From Bacillus sp. MYb209 (GTDB taxonomy: Bacteria > Bacillota > Bacilli > Bacillales > Bacillaceae_G), in contig NZ_PCNZ01000014.1 of NCBI RefSeq assembly GCF_002975175.1, forward strand, positions 1 through 64,000: a DNA stretch of 64,000 nucleotides, given 5' to 3'. The notes beneath the pieces are model-generated. The model had not been told where the DNA came from and searched no databases. It saw only the letters and a program-made list of their open reading frames with translations. This document shows, one piece after another, positions 51,361 to 59,485 of the stretch (within the stretch, counting starts at the first letter, position 1; each line of letters starts with the position of its first letter). Position numbers and translations under genes: made by a program.

Positions 51361-51547
51361 TGTTGGCGTCTGTACACATCCGAATTATCGCGGGAATGGA
51401 TATGCTTCGCTCATATTACAGAAAATGATTCAAGACTTCACAAATGAAGGCCGAACGCTTTGCTTATTTTATAACAATCCAGCTGCTGGGCGAATTTATA
51501 AACGTTTAGGGTTTAAAGATATTGGAATGTGGACGATGTATCGTTAA
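51361..51547 (+). pseudogene. GNAT acetyltransferase, 3' part
   Basis: The separated C-terminal ~61 codons of the gene starting at 39675. It holds the acetyl-CoA site VGVCTHPNYRGNGYASLILQ and the GNAT end IYKRLGFKDIGMW. An ATG within attR (51356) could start a 63-residue fragment, but there is no ribosome site. The part is intact in sequence, so excision should restore the gene. Confidence 0.93.
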
Positions 51548-51611
51548 AAAGCCGATTTATTCATCGACTTCTTTTATTTTATATTTTGCTATTCCAGCTT
51601 GAACTATTTTC

Positions 51612-52040
51612 TCACTTCAAAGTCATAATTACTTGTCTTTCAATGAACCCAAATTCTTCGTACATCTCTTTTGCAAAATTTCCAGCAAATACATTCAAAC
51701 GAATTTCTGAATACTTCTCCTTCAATTCTTTAATACCAGCCTCCATAAGTTCTCGCGATAATCCTCTCCCGCGATATTCCGGGAAAACGTACAGTTCATA
51801 TATAAATCCAAGTTTTTCATGAGAAAAATAATCAGTATTTTCACCTATTAATATCCATCCCATTACTTTATTTTCTTCTTTAATGACTAAATAATATGCT
51901 CCCTTTTCCACTATTGGCTTTGTTATTTCAATCGCTTTCTCTGTACTTAACTGACAATTCCCTCTCGTTCCTTCCAAAAGCGATTGAGCTGCATAATGTA
52001 ATATTTCTTTTGTATCTTCTTGATTTGCCTTTTCTATCAT
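51612..52040 (-). CDS. GNAT family N-acetyltransferase
   Basis: A 142-residue single-domain GNAT protein. The acetyl-CoA loop is PEYRGRGLSRELMEAG (R/Q-x-x-G-x-G/A type) and the fold ends with MYEEFGFIERQVIM. Substrate unknown. It begins a run of five leftward genes (51612-54037), the next starting only three bases away, so they may form one operon. Confidence 0.88.
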   Translation of the reverse strand: MIEKANQEDTKEILHYAAQSLLEGTRGNCQLSTEKAIEITKPIVEKGAYYLVIKEENKVMGWILIGENTDYFSHEKLGFIYELYVFPEYRGRGLSRELMEAGIKELKEKYSEIRLNVFAGNFAKEMYEEFGFIERQVIMTLK

Positions 52041-52043
52041 TTT

Positions 52044-52409
52044 TCACAACTCCCCATCACTAATAGGCATTAATATCGCTTGTTCAAGATTCTCCGCCTC
52101 CATCACAATTGCCATTAATCCCTTTTCTGTACTTGTTTCATGAAACTCACCCTTCTCCCAAAACACAGCTTGTCCAGCTTCTACTGTCACTTTTTCTTTA
52201 TCTGCCCCGCATACATATCCTTCACCATCCACAATAAGAAGCAGTTGAGATACAACTGCTTCATGATATCCGATGATTCCATTCTCTTGTAAATGCATGG
52301 CACCGATATGTATATTCCCTTGATGATTTAATATTTTTGACATTATAAAGTTAGATTGAAATGCTGATATATGCTTCCCTACTTTTTCACTGAAATCAAA
52401 TATTTTCAT
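52044..52409 (-). CDS. Cupin-domain protein
   Basis: A 121-residue single-cupin protein with HLQENGIIGYHEAVVSQLLLIVDGEG (motif 1 region) and EAGQAVFWEKGEFHETST (motif 2 region). It may bind a metal; ligand and reaction unknown. It sits between two acetyltransferase genes with gaps of 3 and 12 bases. Confidence 0.82.
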   Translation of the reverse strand: MKIFDFSEKVGKHISAFQSNFIMSKILNHQGNIHIGAMHLQENGIIGYHEAVVSQLLLIVDGEGYVCGADKEKVTVEAGQAVFWEKGEFHETSTEKGLMAIVMEAENLEQAILMPISDGEL

Positions 52410-52421
52410 TTCTGATCCTCC

Positions 52422-52907
52422 TTATATGTATAAAACCATCCTCACTGTTTGCAGCATATGCCCTTCGAAATCTTCTTCAAATTGCTCTAAAGCTGCAAAA
52501 CCTTTCGCTTCATAAAAACGTTTTCCTTTTTCATTTGCTGCTTCTACATGTATGTACAGTTTCCGAATCCCTTTTAATTCCGTAAGCCCTCTTTGTAATA
52601 AAGCACTTCCTATCCCTTTTCCTTGCTGCTCTGGTAACAAATAAATTGCTCCTAATTCAGCTTCGTTTTGCAATCTAATAGGTGAAAAATTCGCAAAGCC
52701 AATTACTTCGCCCTCTTCTTCTGCAACGAATAAATGTGTATTTTCAAGGCGATATTTCATTTTTTCATCGGAATACGCTTCATTTAAAAAGTTGTCTTGA
52801 ATCGGTCTCGGAATAATCTCTTCATATGTATCATGCCAAGCTATTTTCGCTACGTTTTGTACAGCACGAATATCTTCTTGTTTCATTTCTCTAATCGTAT
52901 ATGTCAT
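52422..52907 (-). CDS. GNAT family N-acetyltransferase
   Basis: A 161-residue GNAT protein with LGAIYLLPEQQGKGIGSALLQRG as acetyl-CoA site and the terminal AKGFAALEQFEEDFEG. Substrate unknown. It overlaps the upstream RNA-ligase-like gene by four bases (ATGA), indicating coupled expression. Confidence 0.9.
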   Translation of the reverse strand: MTYTIREMKQEDIRAVQNVAKIAWHDTYEEIIPRPIQDNFLNEAYSDEKMKYRLENTHLFVAEEEGEVIGFANFSPIRLQNEAELGAIYLLPEQQGKGIGSALLQRGLTELKGIRKLYIHVEAANEKGKRFYEAKGFAALEQFEEDFEGHMLQTVRMVLYI

Positions 52908-53464
52908 CTCGATGTCTCCATTCTCTTTAAATTACACTCTGCTAAAATACTAGAAGAAATGGCAGAACCATTTTCATAATTCACCTTAATTAATTTTAAC
53001 TTCTCAATCGAAGCTGTTGTAACATCAAATTTTTCATATATATACTCCATTACACTTAAAAACTGATTTGAATTTAGCTGATTAGCAATCGTGCAATGCG
53101 GAACCCATTTTTCTGGTACGTAATATGAGTTTGGATTATCATGAAAAGTTTTGAAATAATCATGATAAGAATGATGAAATCTTAATAATTCATTGGTAAT
53201 GGTCGGTGCTAGAAAGATCGTTCCGTTAGTAGGAAAAGTTCCAACTGAAGGAAAAGTCACAGCAGCAACGTTCTCTTGAGTAACTACAAAATCCTTTAAT
53301 TTTTCAGTATATAAATTAACATCTAACTCATTATAATCAGCAATTGTAATATGGGGTTCTACTCCAGCTAATTGATTTAATCCTATTCTATTTGTTAATT
53401 CATTTTGCAATTCTTTAATTTTATTAGTAAACACACTATCCAATGTAGCAATAATTGCGTACAT
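52904..53464 (-). CDS. 2'-5' RNA ligase family protein
   Basis: A 186-residue protein of the 2H phosphoesterase superfamily. Both H-x-T/S-x motifs are present: EPHITIADYNEL (His near residue 40) and VPHCTIANQL (near 120). These catalyse hydrolysis or ligation of 2',5'- or cyclic phosphates. Cellular substrate unknown. It lies seven bases after an acetyltransferase gene. Confidence 0.82.
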   Translation of the reverse strand: MYAIIATLDSVFTNKIKELQNELTNRIGLNQLAGVEPHITIADYNELDVNLYTEKLKDFVVTQENVAAVTFPSVGTFPTNGTIFLAPTITNELLRFHHSYHDYFKTFHDNPNSYYVPEKWVPHCTIANQLNSNQFLSVMEYIYEKFDVTTASIEKLKLIKVNYENGSAISSSILAECNLKRMETSR

Positions 53465-53470
53465 GCTTCC

Positions 53471-54037
53471 TCACCCCTTCGTTACACATAACACTTCCCA
53501 CTCTTCACGAATCATTCCCATCCGAATAGAATCATAGTATGCACCGTTATAATAACGACATTTTCTCATTCTACCTTCTAAGCTCATTCCTATTTTCTCT
53601 GCTACTTTCATCATTCGCTCATTTCCAGACCAAGTCGTGAGCCCCACTCTACCAATCTCCATATTTTCAAATAGTAAGTCCCTATATAATGTTAACGCTT
53701 CTGTACCGTAGCCACCATTCCAGTATGTTGGATTATAAATAACAATTCCCATCTCCAACCAACGCGTCGGTTTATGCTCCCAATAAAATCCGACTGTCCC
53801 AATGATTTGACCGTCATTTTCGACAATTAAATTCGATAGCGGTTCTTCTTTTAAACGTTTTTGTGAATTTTCTTTATATGGCGTGTATTCTTGCATTGAT
53901 ATTGGAAAATATGGTGCATCCCATTTCTTCCATTCTGGGTTTTCTTCTTTATATACAATACTCCATAATGTTTTTATATCTGATTCTTCTATTGTACGAA
54001 TTGTAACTTTGTTCCCCTTTAATATAACGTTTTGCAT
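53471..54037 (-). CDS. GNAT acetyltransferase, RimJ/RimL type
   Basis: A 188-residue GNAT protein: N-terminal KVTIRTIEESDIKTLWSIV, then GTVGFYWEHKPTRWLEMGIVIYNPTYWNGGYGTEAL (cofactor loop NGGYGTEA) and GRMRKCRYYNGAYYDSIRMGM. This is the RimJ/RimL-like group that modifies protein N-termini or small substrates. First gene of the leftward run. Confidence 0.9.
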   Translation of the reverse strand: MQNVILKGNKVTIRTIEESDIKTLWSIVYKEENPEWKKWDAPYFPISMQEYTPYKENSQKRLKEEPLSNLIVENDGQIIGTVGFYWEHKPTRWLEMGIVIYNPTYWNGGYGTEALTLYRDLLFENMEIGRVGLTTWSGNERMMKVAEKIGMSLEGRMRKCRYYNGAYYDSIRMGMIREEWEVLCVTKG

Positions 54038-54173
54038 AATTTCCTCCTACATCCCTCTTTATTTCATATATAATTATAATATTTTTTCAGAAAAATCAAA
54101 ACTAATATCATTTATTATATTGTATAATTTTGTTATTAGTTAGCAATTATTGATATAGAAAGCTGGTGATTCG

Positions 54174-54800
54174 GTGAATAATCGATTTATTATCACTCTA
54201 TTTCTCACTATTATTTCGACTAATATTATTCTCTATTTCTTCTTACCATCAAGCATTGTAACGAAATGGGACTTCAATGGAACTCCAACATCAACAATGG
54301 ATAAAAGCACTTTTGTTATCGTAAATATAATTATATGCTCTTTTCTATTCTTTCTATTTTCAGCATCATCTAAAGCAATGAGTAACCAAAAATTTTTCCT
54401 ATGGACTGGCAATACAATACTACTATTTTTATTTTTTGTAGATATTGTAATTGCCCTCATTTCTCTTGGTTTCTCACTTCCTCTTGATCATCTAATATTT
54501 TTAGCATTAGGTTTATTATTTATATTAATGGGCTATTTCAGTTCCAAAATTGATACGACTAAATCTACAGTATCAATTGAATGGAATCATAAGCATCTTG
54601 AAAAAAGAGCTTCAAAAATTTGCAGTGTTTCAATGATAGTAGCAGGTATTTTTTTAGTGATTGTTCCGTTTTTAATTCCTGCCCCGTACAGAGGTTACGG
54701 AATACTAGCAATCATTTTAGGAATGACGCTTGTCATTATACCGAGTACGATTTATTTACTTATTAAAGACAGTAAGCAGTCCACTAATTTAAAAAGTTAA
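54174..54800 (+). CDS. DUF1648 / SdpI-like membrane protein
   Basis: A 208-residue integral membrane protein with six hydrophobic segments. The loop FFLPSSIVTKWDFNGTPTSTMDKS after the first helix is the DUF1648 signature shared with SdpI immunity proteins. Starts with GTG. A toxin-immunity role is known only for some relatives. It lies divergent from the acetyltransferase run. Confidence 0.8.
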   Translation: MNNRFIITLFLTIISTNIILYFFLPSSIVTKWDFNGTPTSTMDKSTFVIVNIIICSFLFFLFSASSKAMSNQKFFLWTGNTILLFLFFVDIVIALISLGFSLPLDHLIFLALGLLFILMGYFSSKIDTTKSTVSIEWNHKHLEKRASKICSVSMIVAGIFLVIVPFLIPAPYRGYGILAIILGMTLVIIPSTIYLLIKDSKQSTNLKS

Positions 54801-54833
54801 TTTAAATACGAGATCGTAAAAAGGTTTATAAAC

Positions 54834-54861
54834 AATAGGAGGTTATATCCCTCCTATTTTA
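54834..54861. terminator. Convergent terminator
   Basis: Arms AATAGGAGG / CCTCCTATT (54834-54842, 54850-54858) with T on both sides; it overlaps the stop of the leftward metallophosphoesterase gene. Confidence 0.85.
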
Positions 54862-55986
54862 GCTAAATATTTTATTTCCCTTCTTTTCTATCTCAAGTAG
54901 AATTCCTTTCTCTATCCAGCCTTCTACACCATCTTTTTTTATTAAATCATATCCCATGCAGCTACCATCAATGAGAGAAACAATATCCCCTTTTCTAACG
55001 CCTATTTGCGCACAAGAAATATCCGTTTTCACTGTATACTCACCTGATTCAAGTTGCTTTATATACTCGTTTTTCACATGAAGTAGTTCATTTGTTTCTA
55101 TTTGTTTACATATAGTAAAATCTTTCATTCTCTCCACAGGCTCTATGTAATAATACGGATATGTAACCCCGCCCTGCATTTCTGAATCCGCATTAAAATC
55201 TGCCATTACTTCATACTCTGGAAAATAGTCTACATGTGTATAAGAAAACGTATCACCTGTAGGTGTCCTCTGAATGATAAATGCGTTTAATTGACCTGCT
55301 TCTTTAATCGCATTACCACCATCAATCGCGATAATTTTTTTATTCTTATCGATAACCGGATTATTAGATGGCGCCTCCTCGGAATAGTTCACAACAGGCC
55401 AATGTCCAACAATTACGTACTTATCCGCACGGTGTGACTTATTAAAAAACTCTGGCATTGCAATTGCATTTTTCCTGTCTGTTTGTTTCCAATCCTCTCT
55501 ATCTTCAAGACCAGCATGTACAAAGATATAATCCTCAGTTTCAATAGCAGTTGGCAATTCTGTTAGCCACTTTATTTCTTCTGAAAAATGGTTCATCAAT
55601 ATGTTTTTCACTTCACAAATATCACTTTCTTCATTAATGGTAACGTTCAATTGCCCTAGCCATTCATTAAAAATTGTATTTTTTCGCGTACATAAATAAT
55701 TCATTAGCGCAGGATTTTCATTTACAAGTGCTTCAACTACAACTTCACAATTCCCTTCAACTACATAAACATTTGGCTTGCTAACTACTAGATCCATCAC
55801 ATAGTTTACGACGCCAATGCTATCGTTCCCCTTCTCACAAAGGTCGCCATTTATAATTAAATAATCATCATCTTTAAAATTAACTTTATGTAATAATTCC
55901 TTTAAAAGATTTAATTCGCCATGAATATCAGATATTACGATAACTCTTACACCTTTTGGGATTAATAGTTTCTGAATTTTTTCCAA
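54859..55986 (-). CDS. Metallophosphoesterase (calcineurin-like, PrpE/ApaH type)
   Basis: A 375-residue soluble phosphoesterase. The metal site is spelled out by VISDIHGELNLL (D-x-H), INGDLCEKGNDS (GD), VVEGNCEVVVE (GN), FVHAGLEDR (His) and IVGHWPV (GH). After residue ~245 there is an extra domain of ~130 residues, with an SH3-like C-terminus (GVRKGDIVSLIDGSCMGYDL). Substrate unknown; protein phosphatase or dinucleoside-polyphosphate hydrolase are candidates. Confidence 0.88.
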   Translation of the reverse strand: MEKIQKLLIPKGVRVIVISDIHGELNLLKELLHKVNFKDDDYLIINGDLCEKGNDSIGVVNYVMDLVVSKPNVYVVEGNCEVVVEALVNENPALMNYLCTRKNTIFNEWLGQLNVTINEESDICEVKNILMNHFSEEIKWLTELPTAIETEDYIFVHAGLEDREDWKQTDRKNAIAMPEFFNKSHRADKYVIVGHWPVVNYSEEAPSNNPVIDKNKKIIAIDGGNAIKEAGQLNAFIIQRTPTGDTFSYTHVDYFPEYEVMADFNADSEMQGGVTYPYYYIEPVERMKDFTICKQIETNELLHVKNEYIKQLESGEYTVKTDISCAQIGVRKGDIVSLIDGSCMGYDLIKKDGVEGWIEKGILLEIEKKGNKIFS

Positions 55987-56094
55987 GTATAAACTCCCCT
56001 AACCTTCTTTAAATTCAATATTATCTTCTCAATTATAAAGAAGCTATTCGACAAAATAAGCAATTAGCCCTCCTCATCTTGTACTTCTAAATAA

Positions 56095-56132
56095 AAGTAG
56101 GTTCTATATGTTATCTCACATAGAACCTACTT
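56095..56132. terminator. Terminator of the acetyltransferase gene
   Basis: Arms AAGTAGGTTCTATATG and CATAGAACCTACTT, nearly perfect. It lies just beyond the stop at 56137. Confidence 0.85.
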
Positions 56133-56136
56133 AGCA

Positions 56137-56559
56137 TTATAACTCTTTATAAAAAGAATAACTTACCTTATCGTAGCCTTCTCTTTCATAAAAACGATGG
56201 GCATCAACTCTTGGAAACGCTGATGTAAGAACGATAGAACTGCACCCTTTTTCTTCCCCCCATTTTTCTACATATGACAGCAGAACCTTACCATATCCTT
56301 TTGATCTGTGAGCTTTCGCAGTTACAAGATCATATACGAAAACATGTTTCTCATTATAAAAATTCGTACAAATCGCTACACCAGCTAGACTAACAACTTC
56401 GTCATCTTCATTCTGTAACGAGAGTAGTTTATAATTTTCTTCTTTCATTTTTTGAAATAAAGAACTTGCTTCTTCTCTTGAAAGTTTCGTTCGTAATTGC
56501 TGTAATACGAGGAATACATCATGTAAATCAGCTTCTGTTACTACTTCTCTAATATTCAT
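56137..56559 (-). CDS. GNAT family N-acetyltransferase
   Basis: A 140-residue GNAT protein with VYDLVTAKAHRSKGYGKVLLSYVEKW as cofactor site and RFYEREGYDKVSYSF at the end. Substrate unknown. Repeat copy C begins only 21 bases upstream of its start codon, so any promoter must lie in or beyond the repeat. Confidence 0.9.
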   Translation of the reverse strand: MNIREVVTEADLHDVFLVLQQLRTKLSREEASSLFQKMKEENYKLLSLQNEDDEVVSLAGVAICTNFYNEKHVFVYDLVTAKAHRSKGYGKVLLSYVEKWGEEKGCSSIVLTSAFPRVDAHRFYEREGYDKVSYSFYKEL

Positions 56560-56580
56560 TATGATTCTCTCCTTACTATT

Positions 56581-56736
56581 TATCCCGCATTAACGAGCAG
56601 TAAGACTCCCACCTCAAAATTCGGCGAATGCGAGGGAGTTAGTTGGGAGATCAACTGCCCGTAAAAGCCCGATTGGTGAAGGCTAATAATCAGTGGGGGA
56701 TGGATAACCCCCACTGATTATTAGCCTTCACTTTAT
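56581..56736 (-). repeat. B. cereus-type intergenic repeat, copy C
   Basis: Same family, opposite orientation. This copy is altered: 56676-56699 and 56708-56731 form a perfect 24-base inverted repeat (GTGAAGGCTAATAATCAGTG and onward) with an 8-base loop, longer than in the other copies, because the usual AAAGTTTCAC end is replaced by a mirror of AGGCTAATAA. Confidence 0.85.
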
Positions 56737-56843
56737 AAAATTTTCTAAATGTTATATCATTATTATAAGAAGTAACTGCCCCTTTCTTAAGTGACAGTTT
56801 GATTATTTTTTATAAGGCCAGTATGTAAAGGAGAATTCATAAA

Positions 56844-58244
56844 ATGGATCTTACTATCCCATTGCAATTAGAAAGTAAAACACCAATTTATTTACAAATT
56901 TACGAATATATGAAACGAGAAATCTCTCAGGGATCACTGCCTGCCGGTACACGCCTTCCTTCTCACAGAAATTTAGCGGTACAACTTAATGTTAGCCGTA
57001 TTACTGTTGAATCTGCTTATCAACAATTACTAGCTGAGGGTTATGTAGAAAGTAAACCGAAACGTGGGATTTTTGTTGCAGAAGTTGATATTGATGTCAT
57101 TCAAAATAAACAACAAGTTGTGTCAAACAGCGCTAACAATATAAAAAAAGAACAATATGACTATGATTGTAGCCAAGGGCTGATTGATCAAAAAGCTTTT
57201 CCAATTACAAACTGGAAAAGAGCATTACACGAAACTTTATTCCAGTATGAAAATGAATTATTTGCTAGAGAAGATCCTCAAGGTGAGTTCGTTCTACGAG
57301 AGCATATTTCAAAATATTTATATCATGCCCGCGGGGTACATTCTTCACCTGATCAAATTATTATCGGAGCCGGTACGCAGCCTCTTCTTTGGCTACTACT
57401 TCAACTGCTTGGTTCAAAAAAAGAATACGGAATCGAGAACCCTGGATTTCATCGTATAACTGCTATGATTCAAAGTTCTGGCCTTCCTGTTCACCCTATT
57501 TCATTAGACGATAAAGGGATTCGTATTTCAGCTTTACGTGAATCACGTTCCAATGTAGCATATGTCACTCCATCACACCAATTTCCTCTTGGAATGATTA
57601 TGCCATTATCTAGAAGGCTCGAATTATTAAAATGGGCGAATGATTGCGAAGGATATATTATTGAAGATGATTACGACGGGGAATTCCGCTATGTAGGAAA
57701 ACCTATCCCCTCTTTACAAGGACTAGATTCAAATGAACGCGTTATTTATATGGGAACTTTCTCGAAATCCTTTTTACCTTCTTTACGAATGGGATATATC
57801 GTCTTACCACCTCACCTTTTAAAAACCTATAAAGAGCTTGGAGGCATGTTTAAACAAACTGTTTCTACAATGCAGCAACTCGCTTTTGCCTCCTTTATTC
57901 AAAAAGGTGATTGGGAACGTCATATAAATCGAATTCGTACATTATATAAAAGAAAGCACATTTCATTAGTTAAATCTATCACGGACGAAATGAGAGCTAA
58001 TGTGCATATACTCGGTGAACAATCAGGACTTCATATCGTACTTCACGTTCATAATGGGATGAACGAACAAGAACTTATTCATGCAGCTGCGAAACAACGC
58101 ATTAAGTTGTACCCTCTCTCAACATACGATTCTGTTCATAATTTAAGAGAGGCGTCGTTTGTATTACTCGGTTTCGGCAGTATTCCAGAAGATTCTATCG
58201 AAACTGTTGTCAAATTACTGAAAAGAGTCTGGTTCCCTAACTAA
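56844..58244 (+). CDS. MocR/PdxR-type transcription regulator with aminotransferase domain
   Basis: A 466-residue regulator: GntR winged helix at residues 1-75 (GTRLPSHRNLAVQLNVSRITVESAYQQLL) joined to an aminotransferase class-I-like domain. PLP-binding features include EDDYDGEFRY and GTFSKSFLPSLRMGYIV with the Schiff-base lysine. MocR proteins sense PLP or PLP-amino acid adducts and control vitamin B6, GABA or other metabolism. The target here is not evident; YitT lies downstream in convergent orientation. Confidence 0.92.
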   Translation: MDLTIPLQLESKTPIYLQIYEYMKREISQGSLPAGTRLPSHRNLAVQLNVSRITVESAYQQLLAEGYVESKPKRGIFVAEVDIDVIQNKQQVVSNSANNIKKEQYDYDCSQGLIDQKAFPITNWKRALHETLFQYENELFAREDPQGEFVLREHISKYLYHARGVHSSPDQIIIGAGTQPLLWLLLQLLGSKKEYGIENPGFHRITAMIQSSGLPVHPISLDDKGIRISALRESRSNVAYVTPSHQFPLGMIMPLSRRLELLKWANDCEGYIIEDDYDGEFRYVGKPIPSLQGLDSNERVIYMGTFSKSFLPSLRMGYIVLPPHLLKTYKELGGMFKQTVSTMQQLAFASFIQKGDWERHINRIRTLYKRKHISLVKSITDEMRANVHILGEQSGLHIVLHVHNGMNEQELIHAAAKQRIKLYPLSTYDSVHNLREASFVLLGFGSIPEDSIETVVKLLKRVWFPN

Positions 58245-58285
58245 AAATAACTCCACGCAAGTTATACTTACGTGGAGTTATTTTC
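58244..58285. terminator. Convergent terminator
   Basis: Perfect 14-base arms AAAATAACTCCACG / CGTGGAGTTATTTT (58244-58257, 58271-58284). Shared by the MocR and YitT genes. Confidence 0.92.
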
Positions 58286-58290
58286 ATTCA

Positions 58291-59148
58291 CTATTTTTCT
58301 GATACTTGCCCTGATCTCGCTGTCCTTCCTGGACGCTTTACACCAGTTGTTTCTGTTGAATAAGAAGCTTCAATTATAGCACTTGGATCTACAGAGAGAA
58401 CGAGATCTTTCATTTTCGGATAAATGAAACGGTTTGTAATACAATAAATAATTCTCTGGTGCTCTCCTAAAAAACCACCTTCTCCATGTAGATACGTAAC
58501 AGACAGTTGTAATTCTTTCATAAGCAGTTCGCCAATTTCTTTATTTTTATTCGAAATAATCATGACGCTCTTTCCTTGATTAATACCGTCTAATATGAAA
58601 TCAATCATCTTCGTAACAATATAGAAAATTGCTAATGAGAACATCGCTTGCTCAATTGAAAATAAAATAGCAACAAATACAAAGATAACTGCATTTACAG
58701 CAAGTAAAAATGTACTAATTGGTACTTTAAAATGCTTGTTCATCCAAACAGCTAACATTTCTGATCCATCAATTGCCCCGCCCATTTTTACAACGATCCC
58801 AACACCAACACCAAATAGTACTCCTCCGTAAAGTACAATTAATAATTCCGAAGTCGTAATTGCTGGAAATGGTTTTAAATAAATCAATCCGAGTGTTGTA
58901 ACAACATTTGCATAAGAAGTACGGATGAAGAACTTCTTTCCCATTACTTTTGCAGTAAATAATAAAATAGGAATATTAAGTCCTAAAAACACTCCGTAAA
59001 GCGGTAATCCTGCAACTTTATTTGCCATAATAGCAATCGCAGTTACCCCTCCGTCCACTAGTCCATTAGGTGCTAAAATAAGCTCTAGTGAACCAGCTAC
59101 AATAATAGATCCAATTGTTAATAATACGTATTCGAATACTTTTTTCAT
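58291..59148 (-). CDS. YitT family membrane protein
   Basis: A 285-residue protein with five to six N-terminal hydrophobic segments (GSIIVAGSLELILAPNGLVDGGVTAIAIMA is the YitT signature) and a C-terminal cytoplasmic DUF2179 domain (EGGFLGEHQRIIYCITNRF). Function of the family is poorly known. The C-terminal tail is basic. No ribosome-site problem; its own operon. Confidence 0.88.
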   Translation of the reverse strand: MKKVFEYVLLTIGSIIVAGSLELILAPNGLVDGGVTAIAIMANKVAGLPLYGVFLGLNIPILLFTAKVMGKKFFIRTSYANVVTTLGLIYLKPFPAITTSELLIVLYGGVLFGVGVGIVVKMGGAIDGSEMLAVWMNKHFKVPISTFLLAVNAVIFVFVAILFSIEQAMFSLAIFYIVTKMIDFILDGINQGKSVMIISNKNKEIGELLMKELQLSVTYLHGEGGFLGEHQRIIYCITNRFIYPKMKDLVLSVDPSAIIEASYSTETTGVKRPGRTARSGQVSEK

Positions 59149-59287
59149 TCATTACCCCCAAAACATATATATTTTCTTAGTATTATTTTAACGTAATTTT
59201 TCTGTAAATACAAAGAAATCGGCTTATATACACAAAAGTTTCACCTTTACGGTGATTTTTATGTAATTTATTTAAATCCTAACAGAA

Positions 59288-59321
59288 GAAACACACTTAC
59301 ATATTACAGTAAGTGTGTTTC
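59288..59321 (-). terminator. Terminator of the glycosyltransferase gene
   Basis: Perfect 13-base arms GAAACACACTTAC / GTAAGTGTGTTTC with an eight-base loop. On the minus strand it lies beyond repeat copy D, so the repeat would be in the 3' end of that mRNA. Confidence 0.75.
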
Positions 59322-59328
59322 AAACGTT

Positions 59329-59485
59329 TATCCCGCTATTTGCAGGCAATAAGATTCCCACCTCAAAATTCGGCTGGAACAAAGAAGTTAAGTGGGAATC
59401 AGGCTGCCCATAAACGCCCGATTCGTGCGAGCTAATAATCAGTGGTGGATGAACAAAACCCACACTGATTAAAGTTTCACTTTAT
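59329..59485 (-). repeat. B. cereus-type intergenic repeat, copy D
   Basis: Same family and orientation as copy C, with the usual end (AAAGTTTCACTTTAT). It overlaps the stop codon of the glycosyltransferase gene (59482-59484). Confidence 0.85.
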
